Positions 35,502-44,815 of a stretch of DNA of 64,000 nt are shown here, piece by piece; the first letter of the stretch is position 1, and each line of letters starts with the position of its first letter. The position numbers and the translations under genes are program-made. The notes beneath the pieces are model-generated. The model worked only from the letters and a program-made list of their open reading frames with translations, did no database searches and had not been told where the DNA came from. Origin of the DNA: Candidatus Electrothrix aestuarii (lineage in GTDB: Bacteria > Desulfobacterota > Desulfobulbia > Desulfobulbales > Desulfobulbaceae). The DNA lies in NCBI GenBank assembly GCA_032595685.2, contig CP159373.1:1509001-1573000 (forward strand), in the 5' to 3' direction.

Positions 35502-35935
35502 ATATTTTCTCCGCCAAAATTAATACCATGAGCGCTTGCTCGTACCTGATTCATTTTCCCCTTTCCTTTGAGAGACTAAAAGGGAGATCGTCCTGCCTGG
35601 TGAAGCCGATAAAACAGAAGGAAAAATGCCTTTGTTACCGGCCCAACGCTCTACAAACTATTGTTCATTTATTAAAAAATAACAAGGAAATCTTAGGGAT
35701 TTTTCGCAGGGCCCTCTCTACCCTGCCCTGGCGATTGATAGAAGAGATATCCCTTCAACTTATCATGATTTTATCCACTTTCCAGAGCAAGAGATACCGA
35801 AGGGAAAATATCGAGAGCTGGCAACTTGACTTTTTATTGATATCAAGTACTATCGCTAAAAACTCTCGTCCAAAAAGATATCTCTTTTTCAACACGATAT
35901 ACAGATAACAGAAACCCATACAACAAGGCAGAAAC
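35502..35935. other. Intergenic, nothing recognised
   Basis: 434 bases between divergent genes. Several weak reading frames on both strands lack ribosome binding sites and protein character. Promoters for both neighbours are expected here but none is clear. Confidence 0.5.
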
Positions 35936-37159
35936 ATGCTGAAAATCAACGAACATTATCTGAAATTGCAGGCCTCGTACCTTTTTTCCGATATCGCGAA
36001 ACGAGTGAGCGCCTTTCAGGAAGCCAACCCGGACAAGGAGATCATCCGGCTGGGAATTGGCGATGTGACCCACGGACTCCCCAAGGCCTGTATTGCTGCC
36101 TTTCACAGTGCTGTGGACGAAATGGCGGAAGACAGCAGTTTTCGCGGCTACGGGCCTGAGCAAGGATACGCCTTCCTTCGTGAGATTATCGCAGAAAATG
36201 ATTTCCAGGCCAGAGGCGCAGACATCAGTCCAGATGAGATCTTTGTTTCAGACGGAGCAAAATGTGATACCGGAAATATTCAGGAGCTGTTCAGCATAGA
36301 TGCCAAGATTGCCATTCCCGATCCGGTCTACCCGGTGTACCTGGACACCAATGTTATGGCCGGACGCACAGGAACCTTCAGCGATGGACGCTATCAGGGC
36401 ATGGTCTACCTTGATTCAACCCATGAAAATAACTATGTCCCGGACCTCCCCTCAGAGCCGGTTGACCTGATTTACCTCTGCTTTCCCAATAATCCCACCG
36501 GCTCCACAGCCACCAAGGAAGAGCTAAAGAAATGGGTGGACTACGCTAAGGAAAATAAGGCGCTCATCCTCTTTGATGCGGCCTATGAGGCCTTTATCCG
36601 CGATGAGTCCCTGCCCCACTCTATCTTTGAGATTGAGGGTGCCAAGGAAGTTGCTATAGAGTTCCGCTCATTATCCAAGAATGCTGGCTTCACCGGAACA
36701 CGTTGCGCCTACACTGTTGTTCCCAAGGAGTGTATGGCCTTTGACAGTGCGGGCAATAAGCAGGCAATCCACCCGCTCTGGAACCGACGCCACTGCACCA
36801 AGTTCAACGGGGTTTCCTATCCTGTCCAACGGGCAGCCGAAGCGGTATATTCCGCTGAAGGCAAGGTCCAATGCAAAGCACTGGTGGACTCCTACCTTGA
36901 GAACGCAGACCTGATTGCCAAAGCAATTGGAGAGCTGGGTTTTGCATATGCTGGGGCAGCCAACTCCCCCTATGTCTGGATCCAGGGGCAGCGTAATTCC
37001 TGGGAATTCTTTGATATGTTGCTGAATGAAGCCGGAGTCGTTTGTACACCGGGCGAAGGATTCGGAAAATGTGGTCAGGGCTATATTCGCCTTTCCGCCT
37101 TTAACTCCCGTGAAAACGTCATCACGGCGATGGAGAGAATCAAAAAGGCTCTCGCCTGA
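35936..37159 (+). CDS. dapL: LL-diaminopimelate aminotransferase
   Basis: PLP enzyme of 407 aa that converts tetrahydrodipicolinate directly to LL-2,6-diaminopimelate. Family signatures: [54 protein letters not shown] and the Schiff-base lysine in [16 protein letters not shown]. Its substrates and products connect to dapA, dapB and dapF elsewhere in the window, together giving the short lysine/DAP route. AAGGCAG precedes ATG 35936. Confidence 0.95.
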   Translation: MLKINEHYLKLQASYLFSDIAKRVSAFQEANPDKEIIRLGIGDVTHGLPKACIAAFHSAVDEMAEDSSFRGYGPEQGYAFLREIIAENDFQARGADISPDEIFVSDGAKCDTGNIQELFSIDAKIAIPDPVYPVYLDTNVMAGRTGTFSDGRYQGMVYLDSTHENNYVPDLPSEPVDLIYLCFPNNPTGSTATKEELKKWVDYAKENKALILFDAAYEAFIRDESLPHSIFEIEGAKEVAIEFRSLSKNAGFTGTRCAYTVVPKECMAFDSAGNKQAIHPLWNRRHCTKFNGVSYPVQRAAEAVYSAEGKVQCKALVDSYLENADLIAKAIGELGFAYAGAANSPYVWIQGQRNSWEFFDMLLNEAGVVCTPGEGFGKCGQGYIRLSAFNSRENVITAMERIKKALA

Positions 37160-37292
37160 TCCTCCCCATCCTTTTCGTCGTAGACAACCGGAGATATTTT
37201 CAGGAGCTTCCATCTCGGCCCTTCAGGCCGAGAAAACAAACCACGAAAGCAAAACACTGAGAAGTATCTCCGGCCCTCAACAACACCAGTTG

Positions 37293-37442
37293 TTACTTTC
37301 TCTCCGGCTGATCACGTGATTGCTGTCCAGCCGCTCTCCCCGGTACCGGTCGCAGGCATCCCCGCAAAGCAATTTGAAAGGAATCCCAATCCTTGAGCAG
37401 GAAAAGGGTGATCTTACAGTAAGCCTGTTCTCTTGCAGTCAT
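37293..37442 (-). CDS. 49-aa ORF downstream of cobalamin riboswitch
   Basis: Small ORF beginning MTAREQAYCKITLFLLKDW, then Arg-rich to the stop (PERK). AAGGAGG lies seven bases before ATG 37442, a perfect ribosome binding site. It is the only reading frame behind the riboswitch and terminator at 37487-37845, so it is either the regulated gene or the stump of a longer gene that was lost. No homologue recognised. It faces the 3' end of dapL. Confidence 0.5.
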   Translation of the reverse strand: MTAREQAYCKITLFLLKDWDSFQIALRGCLRPVPGRAAGQQSRDQPERK

Positions 37443-37486
37443 AGCAAATCCTCCTTGCATTGTAGAAATGGCTCGGAGATGCAGGC

Positions 37487-37524
37487 AAAAAAAATCCCCG
37501 AACCTGATTAACAGATTCGAGGAT
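37487..37524 (-). terminator. Riboswitch-linked intrinsic terminator
   Basis: On the minus strand ATCCTCGAATCTG-ttaat-CAGGTTCGGGGAT is followed by T8. It lies between the cobalamin riboswitch and the 49-codon ORF, where it would stop transcription. Confidence 0.85.
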
Positions 37525-37657
37525 GCCCTGTTTTTCCACGAATAAATGATTTGTTCCGCCCTGTTTCTTCACAGACAGTTCTCCTATGTTACAAAAAAAA
37601 AGAAAGGACGGTTCACCTAGACGCACATACCTTCGATGCGGTAGGCAGTTCTTTTTT

Positions 37658-37845
37658 CAGACAGGTCTTCTGACTCCCAGATCATCCTCCCGGCCGCGCC
37701 TTCCCGCATCCATACAGTATACAGTGGCTTCATGCAGCGTTCGTCCCCGGTCACAGCGGCGGGCCCGTCCCGGATTCACACCGGGTTCCCTATTAAGCTC
37801 GGTTAAGAGCATCTGAAAAGATGGTTAAAATCTTACCTGACCTCC
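37658..37845 (-). promoter_or_regulatory. Cobalamin riboswitch (minus strand)
   Basis: Minus-strand landmarks of the adenosylcobalamin aptamer in correct order: AATAGGGAA, CCGGTGTGAATCCGG, GGGCCCGCCGCTGTGACC, AAGCCACTGTA, GCGGGAAGGC, GGGAGGATGATC and GAGTCAGAAGACCTG. A pairing GGTCAGG (37835-37843)/GACCTG can close P1. It is followed by a terminator and a small ORF rather than a known B12 gene. Confidence 0.93.
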
Positions 37846-37882
37846 TTCCGGCTGTCAACACCTTCAATATCTAACTACGAAA

Positions 37883-37901
37883 GAAGGTTATTATCATTCT
37901 C
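37883..37901 (-). promoter_or_regulatory. Fur-box-like site upstream of riboswitch
   Basis: GAGAATGATAATAACCTTC on the minus strand matches 14 of 19 bases of the classical Fur box and sits ~40 bases before the riboswitch 5' end, where a promoter would be. Confidence 0.4.
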
Positions 37902-38000
37902 CGCGAGCAATATTCTCTTTATTTCTTTTCACAAATACTCTTCCGGCACAAAGAAATAATCACAAAAAAAGCAAGTTACCTTGCGATCAAGTGCGATACA

Positions 38001-38019
38001 GATAATTATTATCTTTATC
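38001..38019 (+). promoter_or_regulatory. Fur-box-like site upstream of lipoprotein operon
   Basis: GATAATTATTATCTTTATC matches 16 of 19 bases of the classical Fur box and contains the perfect 6-1-6 palindrome GATAAT-T-ATTATC. It lies about 80 bases before ATG 38101. Confidence 0.6.
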
Positions 38020-38100
38020 TCAAGGGCTACATTATGATAGCATTCAATATGAATTAGCTAATAATATTTTATTAAATAAAACAAAAAAGGAGGAAAGGTT

Positions 38101-39741
38101 ATGCAGAATAAATTCTATTTACTTGGCTATATTGCGCTATTTTTTCTTTCGGGGTGTACAGGGTTACCGCTGAATTCTAACGATTATCCGGTTCCAAAAG
38201 AAATCTCAAAGGGAACTAAAGAATATAACGATATGATTAAAAAGCATGAAAAAGAAATTAAAAACCACGTAATTGCAATAGGAAGAGACGGCGATTTGAG
38301 AAGTCCTTTAACAGGTAAAGAAATGCCTTCCTCTCAATATGAGGACGACTATTTCATTAATATAGTCGAAAATATTAAAGAGTATGTTCGAAAAAAAACT
38401 GGCGGAGCCCCTGAACTGCTCATTTATATCCACGGTGGGTTGAATAGTGAAGGAGGAGCTTTACAACGAGCCTTGAACAACTATCAATTAATTAAAAACA
38501 GTGGAAAATATCCGATCTTTATAAACTGGAGGTCCGGCCCGGCAACAACATACCTTGCTCATTTGTGGAGAATTCGCCAGGGAGAGAAATCCGATACCGC
38601 TTTAATGACCTCTCCTGTTTATCTTGCAACTGATGTCGGCAAATCTATTATCAATGCTCCCAAGGCATGGCTTGTAAGCGGAGAACACCTGATCAGATCT
38701 CTCAATAAAGATAAAATTACAACAGACCTTGATTCACAAATCAAATTCCATAATGATAGCCATCCGGATCTGGTTACTCTTACTGAGGGCAAGGGACGAT
38801 CTAATTTTTTCCGCCATCTTCAATGGGCTGCCACCAGTCCTTTTAAAATTGTTACAACCCCTTTTACCTACACTATGTCAAAACCAGCATGGGATATCAT
38901 GTTGCGACGTACAAACACGTTATTCTACACCCCATGTGATCTTAAAAAAACTCCAAAAGACAGTCATTGTGATATATCTCCAGAAATGGAGGGTAACGAA
39001 AAGTCGTCTGCTGGAATAGAACTTAAGTCAGGAAACGGAGCATTATACCGTTTTCTTTCCGCCTTAGAGCAAGATGATGAGGCATCAAAGGTGAAAATCA
39101 CCCTCATCGGACACAGCATGGGGGCTATTGTTGTCAACGACATCATTAATTTAGGCCTAAACCTGACCTATAAAAATATTGTTCATATGGCATCTGCCGA
39201 TTCTATAGAAAATTTTCTTAATAAAGTAGTGCCGTATATTGATTGTAGCCTTGAGAAAAATAAAGAGTCAGCATGCAATAACGGAGTTCCTGTTAAATTC
39301 TATAGTCTCTATTTACACCCTGATAATGAAAACAGAGAAGTAAGTGCAGAAGGATTTACGCCAAGCGGAAGTCTGCTGACTTGGATAGACGGCATGTTTA
39401 CTATACCAAAAACCGTATTGGATAAACGATCCGGGAGGTGGGATAACATGACACGAGCGATTGAGCTAATACCGCCCGTTGGAGAAAGATCAGAAAAGCA
39501 AAATGATATCAAGGAACAGATGAGTTTTACCATTTTTAATACAGAAGAGCGAAAAGCATATAGCCCGGACGGACTAAGCAAGCTCGGAATTAATATAGCT
39601 CCACAGGATTATGGAAAAAATGGCAAGGTAAAATGCCTCTATTCCACAGCTCAAAAACATGGAGACTTTGGAGACCTCCCATTCTGGCTCCAAGAAGTTT
39701 GGGAAGGTTCCCATCCAACAGCACAAGGAGTATGTAAATAA
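38101..39741 (+). CDS. Lipoprotein alpha/beta hydrolase
   Basis: Lipoprotein of 546 aa: lipobox LFFLSGC (Cys19), then an alpha/beta hydrolase fold. The nucleophile elbow is GHSMGAIVV and an oxyanion-type segment is LLIYIHGGLNSEGG. An acid and a His should follow but cannot be assigned by eye. A ~120-residue insert separates the two motifs. Probably an esterase or lipase facing the periplasm or surface. GGAGGAAAGGTT precedes ATG 38101. A beta-barrel protein follows after 25 bases with the same AAAAAAGGAGGAA leader, so they form an operon; a Fur-box-like site lies upstream. Confidence 0.8.
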   Translation: MQNKFYLLGYIALFFLSGCTGLPLNSNDYPVPKEISKGTKEYNDMIKKHEKEIKNHVIAIGRDGDLRSPLTGKEMPSSQYEDDYFINIVENIKEYVRKKTGGAPELLIYIHGGLNSEGGALQRALNNYQLIKNSGKYPIFINWRSGPATTYLAHLWRIRQGEKSDTALMTSPVYLATDVGKSIINAPKAWLVSGEHLIRSLNKDKITTDLDSQIKFHNDSHPDLVTLTEGKGRSNFFRHLQWAATSPFKIVTTPFTYTMSKPAWDIMLRRTNTLFYTPCDLKKTPKDSHCDISPEMEGNEKSSAGIELKSGNGALYRFLSALEQDDEASKVKITLIGHSMGAIVVNDIINLGLNLTYKNIVHMASADSIENFLNKVVPYIDCSLEKNKESACNNGVPVKFYSLYLHPDNENREVSAEGFTPSGSLLTWIDGMFTIPKTVLDKRSGRWDNMTRAIELIPPVGERSEKQNDIKEQMSFTIFNTEERKAYSPDGLSKLGINIAPQDYGKNGKVKCLYSTAQKHGDFGDLPFWLQEVWEGSHPTAQGVCK

Positions 39742-39766
39742 CCAAACAAAAAAGGAGGAACTCACT

Positions 39767-40369
39767 ATGAACAGCTATACAAAAAAAACTCTCACCCTTC
39801 TCTGCGCAGCACTATTTTTTCTCACTGTCGTTCCACTGGCCTTTGCAGGAGATGAAAATTCAACGAGTGTCAACACGGAATTATTAGGAGGATTCAAATT
39901 CGGCGTAGCTCTGGGATTAACAATGGATCTCGGTGATAACGACCGTGTTGAAAGCGCAGAGGTCGTCAATGGCGTGGTTAGAGTGACGAAAGACAATAAC
40001 TATTCTCCAAGGATCATGCTGGAAACCCATTATTTTTTCACCCCGGACCCCGAAAAAGATCTGTACCTAAAAAATGGAAAATTTCTCGGTCATCAGGAAG
40101 GAGAATTCGGGATTGGCCCTTTTGTAGCGATCCAGAATGGTTCAGATGACTTCATAGAATATATCGGTGCAGGCGTGATGCTTGGCTTCAGGAGAGGAAA
40201 TACAAAAGAAAGTTTTAATATCGGACTCGGCGTTGTCGTGGACCCTTCCTCTCAAATTCTGGGAGATGGCATAGTGGAAAACCAGCCACTTCCTGAGGGC
40301 GAAACAGCAGTTCGTTATAAAGAAACCAGTCAACTTGGGTTGCTGGCTATGGTTTCCTACGCTTTTTAA
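39767..40369 (+). CDS. Outer-membrane beta-barrel protein
   Basis: Exported protein of 200 aa with signal peptide MNSYTKKTLTLLCAALFFLT (cleavage after AFA). The mature chain alternates in beta strands (GGFKFGVALGLTMDLG, GPFVAIQNG, YIGAGVMLGFRRG, FNIGLGVVVD) and ends in a terminal Phe (MVSYAF), as outer-membrane barrels do. AAAAAAGGAGGAACTCACT precedes ATG 39767. Likely partner of the lipoprotein hydrolase upstream. Confidence 0.78.
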   Translation: MNSYTKKTLTLLCAALFFLTVVPLAFAGDENSTSVNTELLGGFKFGVALGLTMDLGDNDRVESAEVVNGVVRVTKDNNYSPRIMLETHYFFTPDPEKDLYLKNGKFLGHQEGEFGIGPFVAIQNGSDDFIEYIGAGVMLGFRRGNTKESFNIGLGVVVDPSSQILGDGIVENQPLPEGETAVRYKETSQLGLLAMVSYAF

Positions 40370-40529
40370 CCTCTTCCTTCCCCTCAGAAACGGCGAACAA
40401 GTTATGCAACGAAGTGATGATGTCCTGTTCAGAAGCATTCGTTTCATACGTTTTCCGGGGGGGGGACGCGCATTGCCGGAAAAACCGTCATCATCTCAAT
40501 GCAGGACACTGCCGTCCCCCTTTGAAATA

Positions 40530-42125
40530 TCAAGGCTTCCGCCCTTTTTCAACAAAGCTGTGAAAATGAGTGTACTGGGTAATCACGGTAAAAAATCGTC
40601 GCATCAACTTCGGGTTTATCTTCCACGTCTTTCGCAGCATTCTGAAGAACAGCATCCGTACATCCCGGTCCGCGTTAAAGAGAAAATATTTAAAAATCCT
40701 GATCCCGAACACCATCTGCTTTGCGTCAGCCTTCCTGTTGACATAGACCGTACTGAAATAATCAACATTCTGTAACCATCGCAGGAACCTGTCCTCAAAA
40801 AAATCCGGCTTATAAAGCTTCTGAAAAAAATCCCAATATAACTCATTTAATCGTTCAGGAGTCATTTGTTTGGGAATAATATTAGACTGTAACTGCCATT
40901 CACCGGAGAAACTATTGTCGGTCAGGCGGTTTTCCTGCCGCAATCGTTTATAGAGAGGGGTATGGCGAGGCGCGTTTAATAAACTGACACCAGCAATGGG
41001 ACTGTCGGTTGCGTTGAGAAAGTCCTCCAGATCTTTGAACACCCCCTCATCATCGTTATCAAATCCGACAATCAGGCCGATAAAAGGGACAATGCCATAA
41101 CGGGATATTTTACGGATTCTTTCAAAAATATCTCTGTCCACATTTCGACTCTTATGCACCTCTGCAAGACTTTCCTTTCTCACTGTTTCAACCCCTAAAA
41201 ATAAAACGGAAAACTTGGCATCGGCAAACATCTTCAACAGTTCGTCATCGTCGGCGACCTGTACCGTAATCTGGGTTGAAAAGGACAGGGGCCTTTCCTG
41301 TTGCACATTCCAGGCAATCACCCGGCTAAGCAGTTCTCGTGTGAATTGTTTATTACCGAGAAAATTATCATCTGAAAAGAAAACTGTTCTCGCACCGATA
41401 TCCAGCGCGTTGTCCAGTTCCGCCAAGATCTGCTCAATAGATTTTGTTCGATAGTTCCTGCCTACATACTGTATCACGTCGCAGAAATCACATTGATTGG
41501 GACACCCTCTGCTGGTCTGAATACTGATATTGACATAATCTCCAGCGGAAATTAAGGACCAATCAGGAGGCGGACTGTCCTTCATGTCAATATACTCCTC
41601 CTGAGTATAGACCTTCCTGGCGGTGCCGATCATCCATTGCTTGAGAAAGAGCGGCCAAGTATATTCTGCTTCCCCGACAAAAAGATAATCCGCCAGTCCG
41701 TCACAGCGGTCATGTTCAATAGAGGCGTAGGTTCCTCCAAGGGCGATCTGTCTCCCTTTTTGTTTAAACCTGTCACAAAGATCATGGATTCGCCGGGCAT
41801 GCAGCGTTCCTCCGGTTATCGCTACAAGATCGCAGGGATAATCAAAGTCAATTGTACTGATATTTTCATCGGCCAGCGTATATCGTATGTCAACACCTGC
41901 TGGCGTCAATGCCATCAGGGTCGCCAAGGCTGCATTGGGCATCAGTGTTTTGGCACCCAACACATCCGCCGTTCCCTGCATGGACCAAAAATTATCTGGA
42001 TGTTTTGGCGCTACAAGATAAATTCTTTTGCAAAACTTTTCTGATCCATACTGCTTATACGTTGCACGATTCATGAGCCTGTCAGTTTGCCGGAGGTGCT
42101 GAGTGGATGGATGATTGCTTGACAT
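40530..42125 (-). CDS. B12-binding radical SAM protein with DUF4070
   Basis: Protein of 531 aa. The N-terminal ~150 residues are a cobalamin-binding-type Rossmann domain (RIYLVAPKHPDNFWSMQG, VAITGG, IALGGTYAS). The radical SAM centre is CPNQCDFCDV (CxxxCxxC) near residue 203. The C-terminal ~150 residues fit DUF4070, as in HpnP-like hopanoid methylases and related enzymes of unknown substrate. A downstream Met (42074) is an alternative start. It lies divergent to the cobalamin riboswitch and ThiC/BzaF gene. Confidence 0.85.
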   Translation of the reverse strand: MSSNHPSTQHLRQTDRLMNRATYKQYGSEKFCKRIYLVAPKHPDNFWSMQGTADVLGAKTLMPNAALATLMALTPAGVDIRYTLADENISTIDFDYPCDLVAITGGTLHARRIHDLCDRFKQKGRQIALGGTYASIEHDRCDGLADYLFVGEAEYTWPLFLKQWMIGTARKVYTQEEYIDMKDSPPPDWSLISAGDYVNISIQTSRGCPNQCDFCDVIQYVGRNYRTKSIEQILAELDNALDIGARTVFFSDDNFLGNKQFTRELLSRVIAWNVQQERPLSFSTQITVQVADDDELLKMFADAKFSVLFLGVETVRKESLAEVHKSRNVDRDIFERIRKISRYGIVPFIGLIVGFDNDDEGVFKDLEDFLNATDSPIAGVSLLNAPRHTPLYKRLRQENRLTDNSFSGEWQLQSNIIPKQMTPERLNELYWDFFQKLYKPDFFEDRFLRWLQNVDYFSTVYVNRKADAKQMVFGIRIFKYFLFNADRDVRMLFFRMLRKTWKINPKLMRRFFTVITQYTHFHSFVEKGRKP

Positions 42126-42313
42126 TATGTAAGGAGAATTGCCGGTTATCTTACCTGAAGATGGCTATTTCATGTATAAAAATAAAGGCCAAACGCGAAG
42201 TTCCGGGTAAACGACCACTGGACAGTAAAATACCCAGTGGTTACCAAGGGTATAAATCGTTAAAATATGGGGCCAATATCTAATCGCCCCATTCCCTTCT
42301 TGCCTCCGACCCA

Positions 42314-42530
42314 AAAGGTGTTTATAATGTTCCGGCGTTGCGATAAGCACGCCACCAAAAAACAGATGATGTTCAGTTAACGGAACACGGTGCGAATCCG
42401 TGGCATACCCAATGCTGTAACCCTGTAGACATCCTGCACATTGATGGTCACTGTTTCCTCGTTGAAACGGGAAGGCCGCTGCCGGAGAGGGGAAGCCAGA
42501 AGACGAACTGAAGATCTCACGAATATGGAA
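42314..42530 (+). promoter_or_regulatory. Cobalamin riboswitch (plus strand)
   Basis: Aptamer landmarks in order: AAAAGGTG, AACACGGTGCGAATCCGTGG, AATGCTGTAACCC, GGTCACTGTTT, ACGGGAAGGC, GGAGAGGGGAAGCCAGAAGAC. It precedes a ThiC-type gene that would otherwise be called thiamine synthesis. Confidence 0.88.
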
Positions 42531-42540
42531 CGCGATGGTA

Positions 42541-42584
42541 AAGGGTTCCGGAAGAGCAATTGCTCTGCCGGTGCCCTTTTTTTT
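42541..42584 (+). terminator. Riboswitch-controlled terminator
   Basis: AAGGGttCCGG...CCGGtgCCCTT with inner AGAGC-aatt-GCTCT stem, followed by T8 (42577-42584). It stands between the riboswitch and the coding region, as expected for transcriptional attenuation by cobalamin. Confidence 0.92.
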
Positions 42585-42619
42585 ATTCCGGCAGGGCGAG
42601 CAGATAATGAGGAAAAATC

Positions 42620-43948
42620 ATGCAAACCCGACTCACCCAATTGGAACTGGCCCGTGCCGGAGAACTAACCGAACAGATCAACATCGTTGCCCAAAACGAA
42701 GGCCTTGCCCCGGAGCTCATCAGGAGCCGGGTTGCCAAGGGCGAGATCGTTATTGCCAACCACCCCCTGCGCCCGCAGCAAAAGATCGTCGGCATAGGCA
42801 CAGGCTTACGTACCAAGGTCAATGCCTCCATTGGTACTTCTTCTGATATCTGTGATATCAACATGGAGGTACGCAAGGCTATCATCGCAGAGCAGGAAGG
42901 CGCCGATACCCTGATGGAGCTTTCAGCAGACGGTGATTTTGATGCCATCCGACGGGCCGTCCTGGCAGCCACCAACCTCCCAGTGGGAACCGTTCCCCTC
43001 TATCAGGCCTTTAAAGAGACCACAGCAAAATACGCCAATCCCGGCAAGCTCGATCCGGAGTATCTCTTCGACCTGATTGAGAAGCAGCTGGCAGACGGCA
43101 TCAGCTTTATGGCTATCCACTGTGGGATAAATCAATACACGGTGGAGCGCCTGCGCAAGCAGGGTTATCGCTACGGCGGTCTGGTCTCCAAGGGGGGAAC
43201 CTTCATGGTCGCCTGGATGGACATCAACGGCAAAGAAAATCCCCTCTACGAGCAGTTCGACCGGGTTTGTGCCCTGATGAAGAAGTACGATGCCATCCTC
43301 TCGCTGGGCAATGGTATCCGGGCCGGAGCCATCCATGACAGCCATGATCGGGCCCAGATGGCGGAGATGATCATCAACTGTGAGTTGGCTGAGCTAGGTC
43401 GGGAAATGGGCTGCCAGATGATGGTGGAAGGGCCAGGCCATGTTCCTCTCGATGAAATCGCAGGCAACATCATGCTGGAAAAACGGATGAGCGGCAACGC
43501 GCCTTACTACGTGCTCGGTCCTCTGCCCCTGGACAGTGGCGCAGGCTACGATCATATCACCGCTGCCATTGGCGCGGCTAACTCTTCCCGGCACGGCGCA
43601 GACTTGGTCTGCTATATCACCCCGGCTGAACATCTGGCTCTGCCTGATGAAAACGATGTCCGCGAAGGTGTGCGGGCCACCCGTCTGGCTGTCCGAGTTG
43701 GTGATATTGCTAAATATCCCGAGCGAAGGGAGAACGAGAAGGCGGCCTCAATGGCCCGACGGGATATGCGTTGGCAGGATCTGGAGCAACATCTCCTCTT
43801 CCCGGAAGTAGTTAAGGAGCTGCGTAAGAACAGGATGCCGGAGCACAACGACACCTGCACTATGTGTGGCGATTTCTGCGCGATGAAAAAGGGGACCGAG
43901 GTATTTCAGAACGACATTGCAGGAGATAAGCTCACTCCGGCAATTTAA
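42620..43948 (+). CDS. bzaF: ThiC-family radical SAM enzyme, probable 5-hydroxybenzimidazole synthase
   Basis: ThiC superfamily enzyme of 442 aa that rearranges aminoimidazole ribotide. Family signatures: ASIGTSSDICDINMEVRKA, MAIHCGINQYTVERL, MVEGPGHVPLDEIAGN and C-terminal Fe-S cysteines CTMCGDFC. ThiC makes the thiamine pyrimidine; its paralogue BzaF makes 5-hydroxybenzimidazole, precursor of the B12 lower ligand. The sequence alone does not separate them for me, but the cobalamin riboswitch and terminator upstream favour BzaF. No thi or cob genes follow. The start ATG 42620 follows AATGAGGAAAAATC. Confidence 0.75.
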   Translation: MQTRLTQLELARAGELTEQINIVAQNEGLAPELIRSRVAKGEIVIANHPLRPQQKIVGIGTGLRTKVNASIGTSSDICDINMEVRKAIIAEQEGADTLMELSADGDFDAIRRAVLAATNLPVGTVPLYQAFKETTAKYANPGKLDPEYLFDLIEKQLADGISFMAIHCGINQYTVERLRKQGYRYGGLVSKGGTFMVAWMDINGKENPLYEQFDRVCALMKKYDAILSLGNGIRAGAIHDSHDRAQMAEMIINCELAELGREMGCQMMVEGPGHVPLDEIAGNIMLEKRMSGNAPYYVLGPLPLDSGAGYDHITAAIGAANSSRHGADLVCYITPAEHLALPDENDVREGVRATRLAVRVGDIAKYPERRENEKAASMARRDMRWQDLEQHLLFPEVVKELRKNRMPEHNDTCTMCGDFCAMKKGTEVFQNDIAGDKLTPAI

Positions 43949-43971
43949 TATCCTTTCCGCACTTTACCTGC

Positions 43972-44001
43972 TTCAGCTGCTGAAAAACAAAGCAGCTGAA
44001 G
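43972..44001 (+). terminator. Hairpin after ThiC/BzaF gene
   Basis: CTTCAGCTGCT-gaaaaacaa-AGCAGCTGAAG, an 11-bp perfect stem without a T-tract on the plus strand. Confidence 0.45.
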
Positions 44002-44025
44002 GGGGCTACTGAATTTCCGCATGAG

Positions 44026-44331
44026 TTATGTGGCGATCGCATTCAATATATGTTGTTGTTCTGATTTATCTAAGCCTGACCAACTTGTTTGATCGGCAAG
44101 TTGCACCTCTATACCGACTTGTCTAATTATTTCTACCATATGAAAAAAACAAGTTGAGTAAGTCCATTCTTTGGGCTCTGTTGAAATAAAACCTTTAAGA
44201 GTTGGTTCCCAATAAATCCCAGCTGCTTCTCTGTAAATGTATTGATAAGAGTTATCTCCACCACTTTCTAATTCCAAAAGTAGTTTTCCATCTTCAAGAA
44301 CTCTTATTTCTTTTATGACTTCCTTTTTCAT
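44026..44331 (-). CDS. Hypothetical protein, 101 aa
   Basis: Soluble alpha/beta-like protein beginning MKKEVIKEIRVLEDGKLLLE with no recognised family. It is AT-rich compared with dapF and the ThiC gene and lies in tandem with the next minus-strand gene, 25 bases apart. Size and pairing resemble orphan immunity proteins; this is only a resemblance. A TTG at 44343 is another start. Confidence 0.55.
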   Translation of the reverse strand: MKKEVIKEIRVLEDGKLLLELESGGDNSYQYIYREAAGIYWEPTLKGFISTEPKEWTYSTCFFHMVEIIRQVGIEVQLADQTSWSGLDKSEQQHILNAIAT

Positions 44332-44356
44332 GATTAAAATCAAACAAAAGAAAAAG

Positions 44357-44815
44357 TTATGTAAATTTCCAAGAATCGATGAACCCTAGAACGTCCTCCC
44401 TAAACGCACAAAGATCGAAATCCCGTTTCTTCATTGACGGGCTGTCAAAGTTAATTAAGGATGAAATAAACTTTTGGCAGAATAAGTTAATTGCTGATTC
44501 ACCTGACTCAATAAACCTATCAATTTCGGCATCAGACAACTTAATATCGTAACTATAGCAATTATAAAATTCAGTAATATCCTGACCAGGAATCTGGATT
44601 TTTTGTATTTTTCGGAACAGAGGTTTTCTTTGCTTAAACCAATCTTCGTAACCAGGTTTTGATCTGATGACGACTAAGCCTATCGTGAAATGCTCAATTC
44701 CAGAACCGTAGTCTCGCTCACGAATATACTCTGATAAATTATCCACAAAACGATGGATACAGGAGCCGCTTTGGAATGCTTCTTCCTCAATCTCCATCCC
44801 TATACCAAATTCCAT
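44357..44815 (-). CDS. Hypothetical protein, 152 aa
   Basis: Soluble acidic protein beginning MEFGIGMEIEEEAFQSG; family unknown. ATG 44815 follows GGAG at five bases. It shares strand, spacing and low GC with the 101-aa gene after it, so the two are probably an operon acquired together. Confidence 0.6.
   Translation of the reverse strand: MEFGIGMEIEEEAFQSGSCIHRFVDNLSEYIRERDYGSGIEHFTIGLVVIRSKPGYEDWFKQRKPLFRKIQKIQIPGQDITEFYNCYSYDIKLSDAEIDRFIESGESAINLFCQKFISSLINFDSPSMKKRDFDLCAFREDVLGFIDSWKFT

Noticed and set aside
37414-37626. 70-codon minus-strand frame between riboswitch and terminator
   Set aside because: The terminator stem lies within it and it has no ribosome binding site; the 49-codon ORF behind the terminator is better supported.
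40457-40465. G8 run after the barrel gene as phase-variation tract
   Set aside because: It lies outside any gene or recognisable promoter.
42620-43948. Plain thiamine-synthesis thiC under a TPP riboswitch
   Set aside because: The leader has cobalamin-aptamer landmarks and none of the TPP aptamer.
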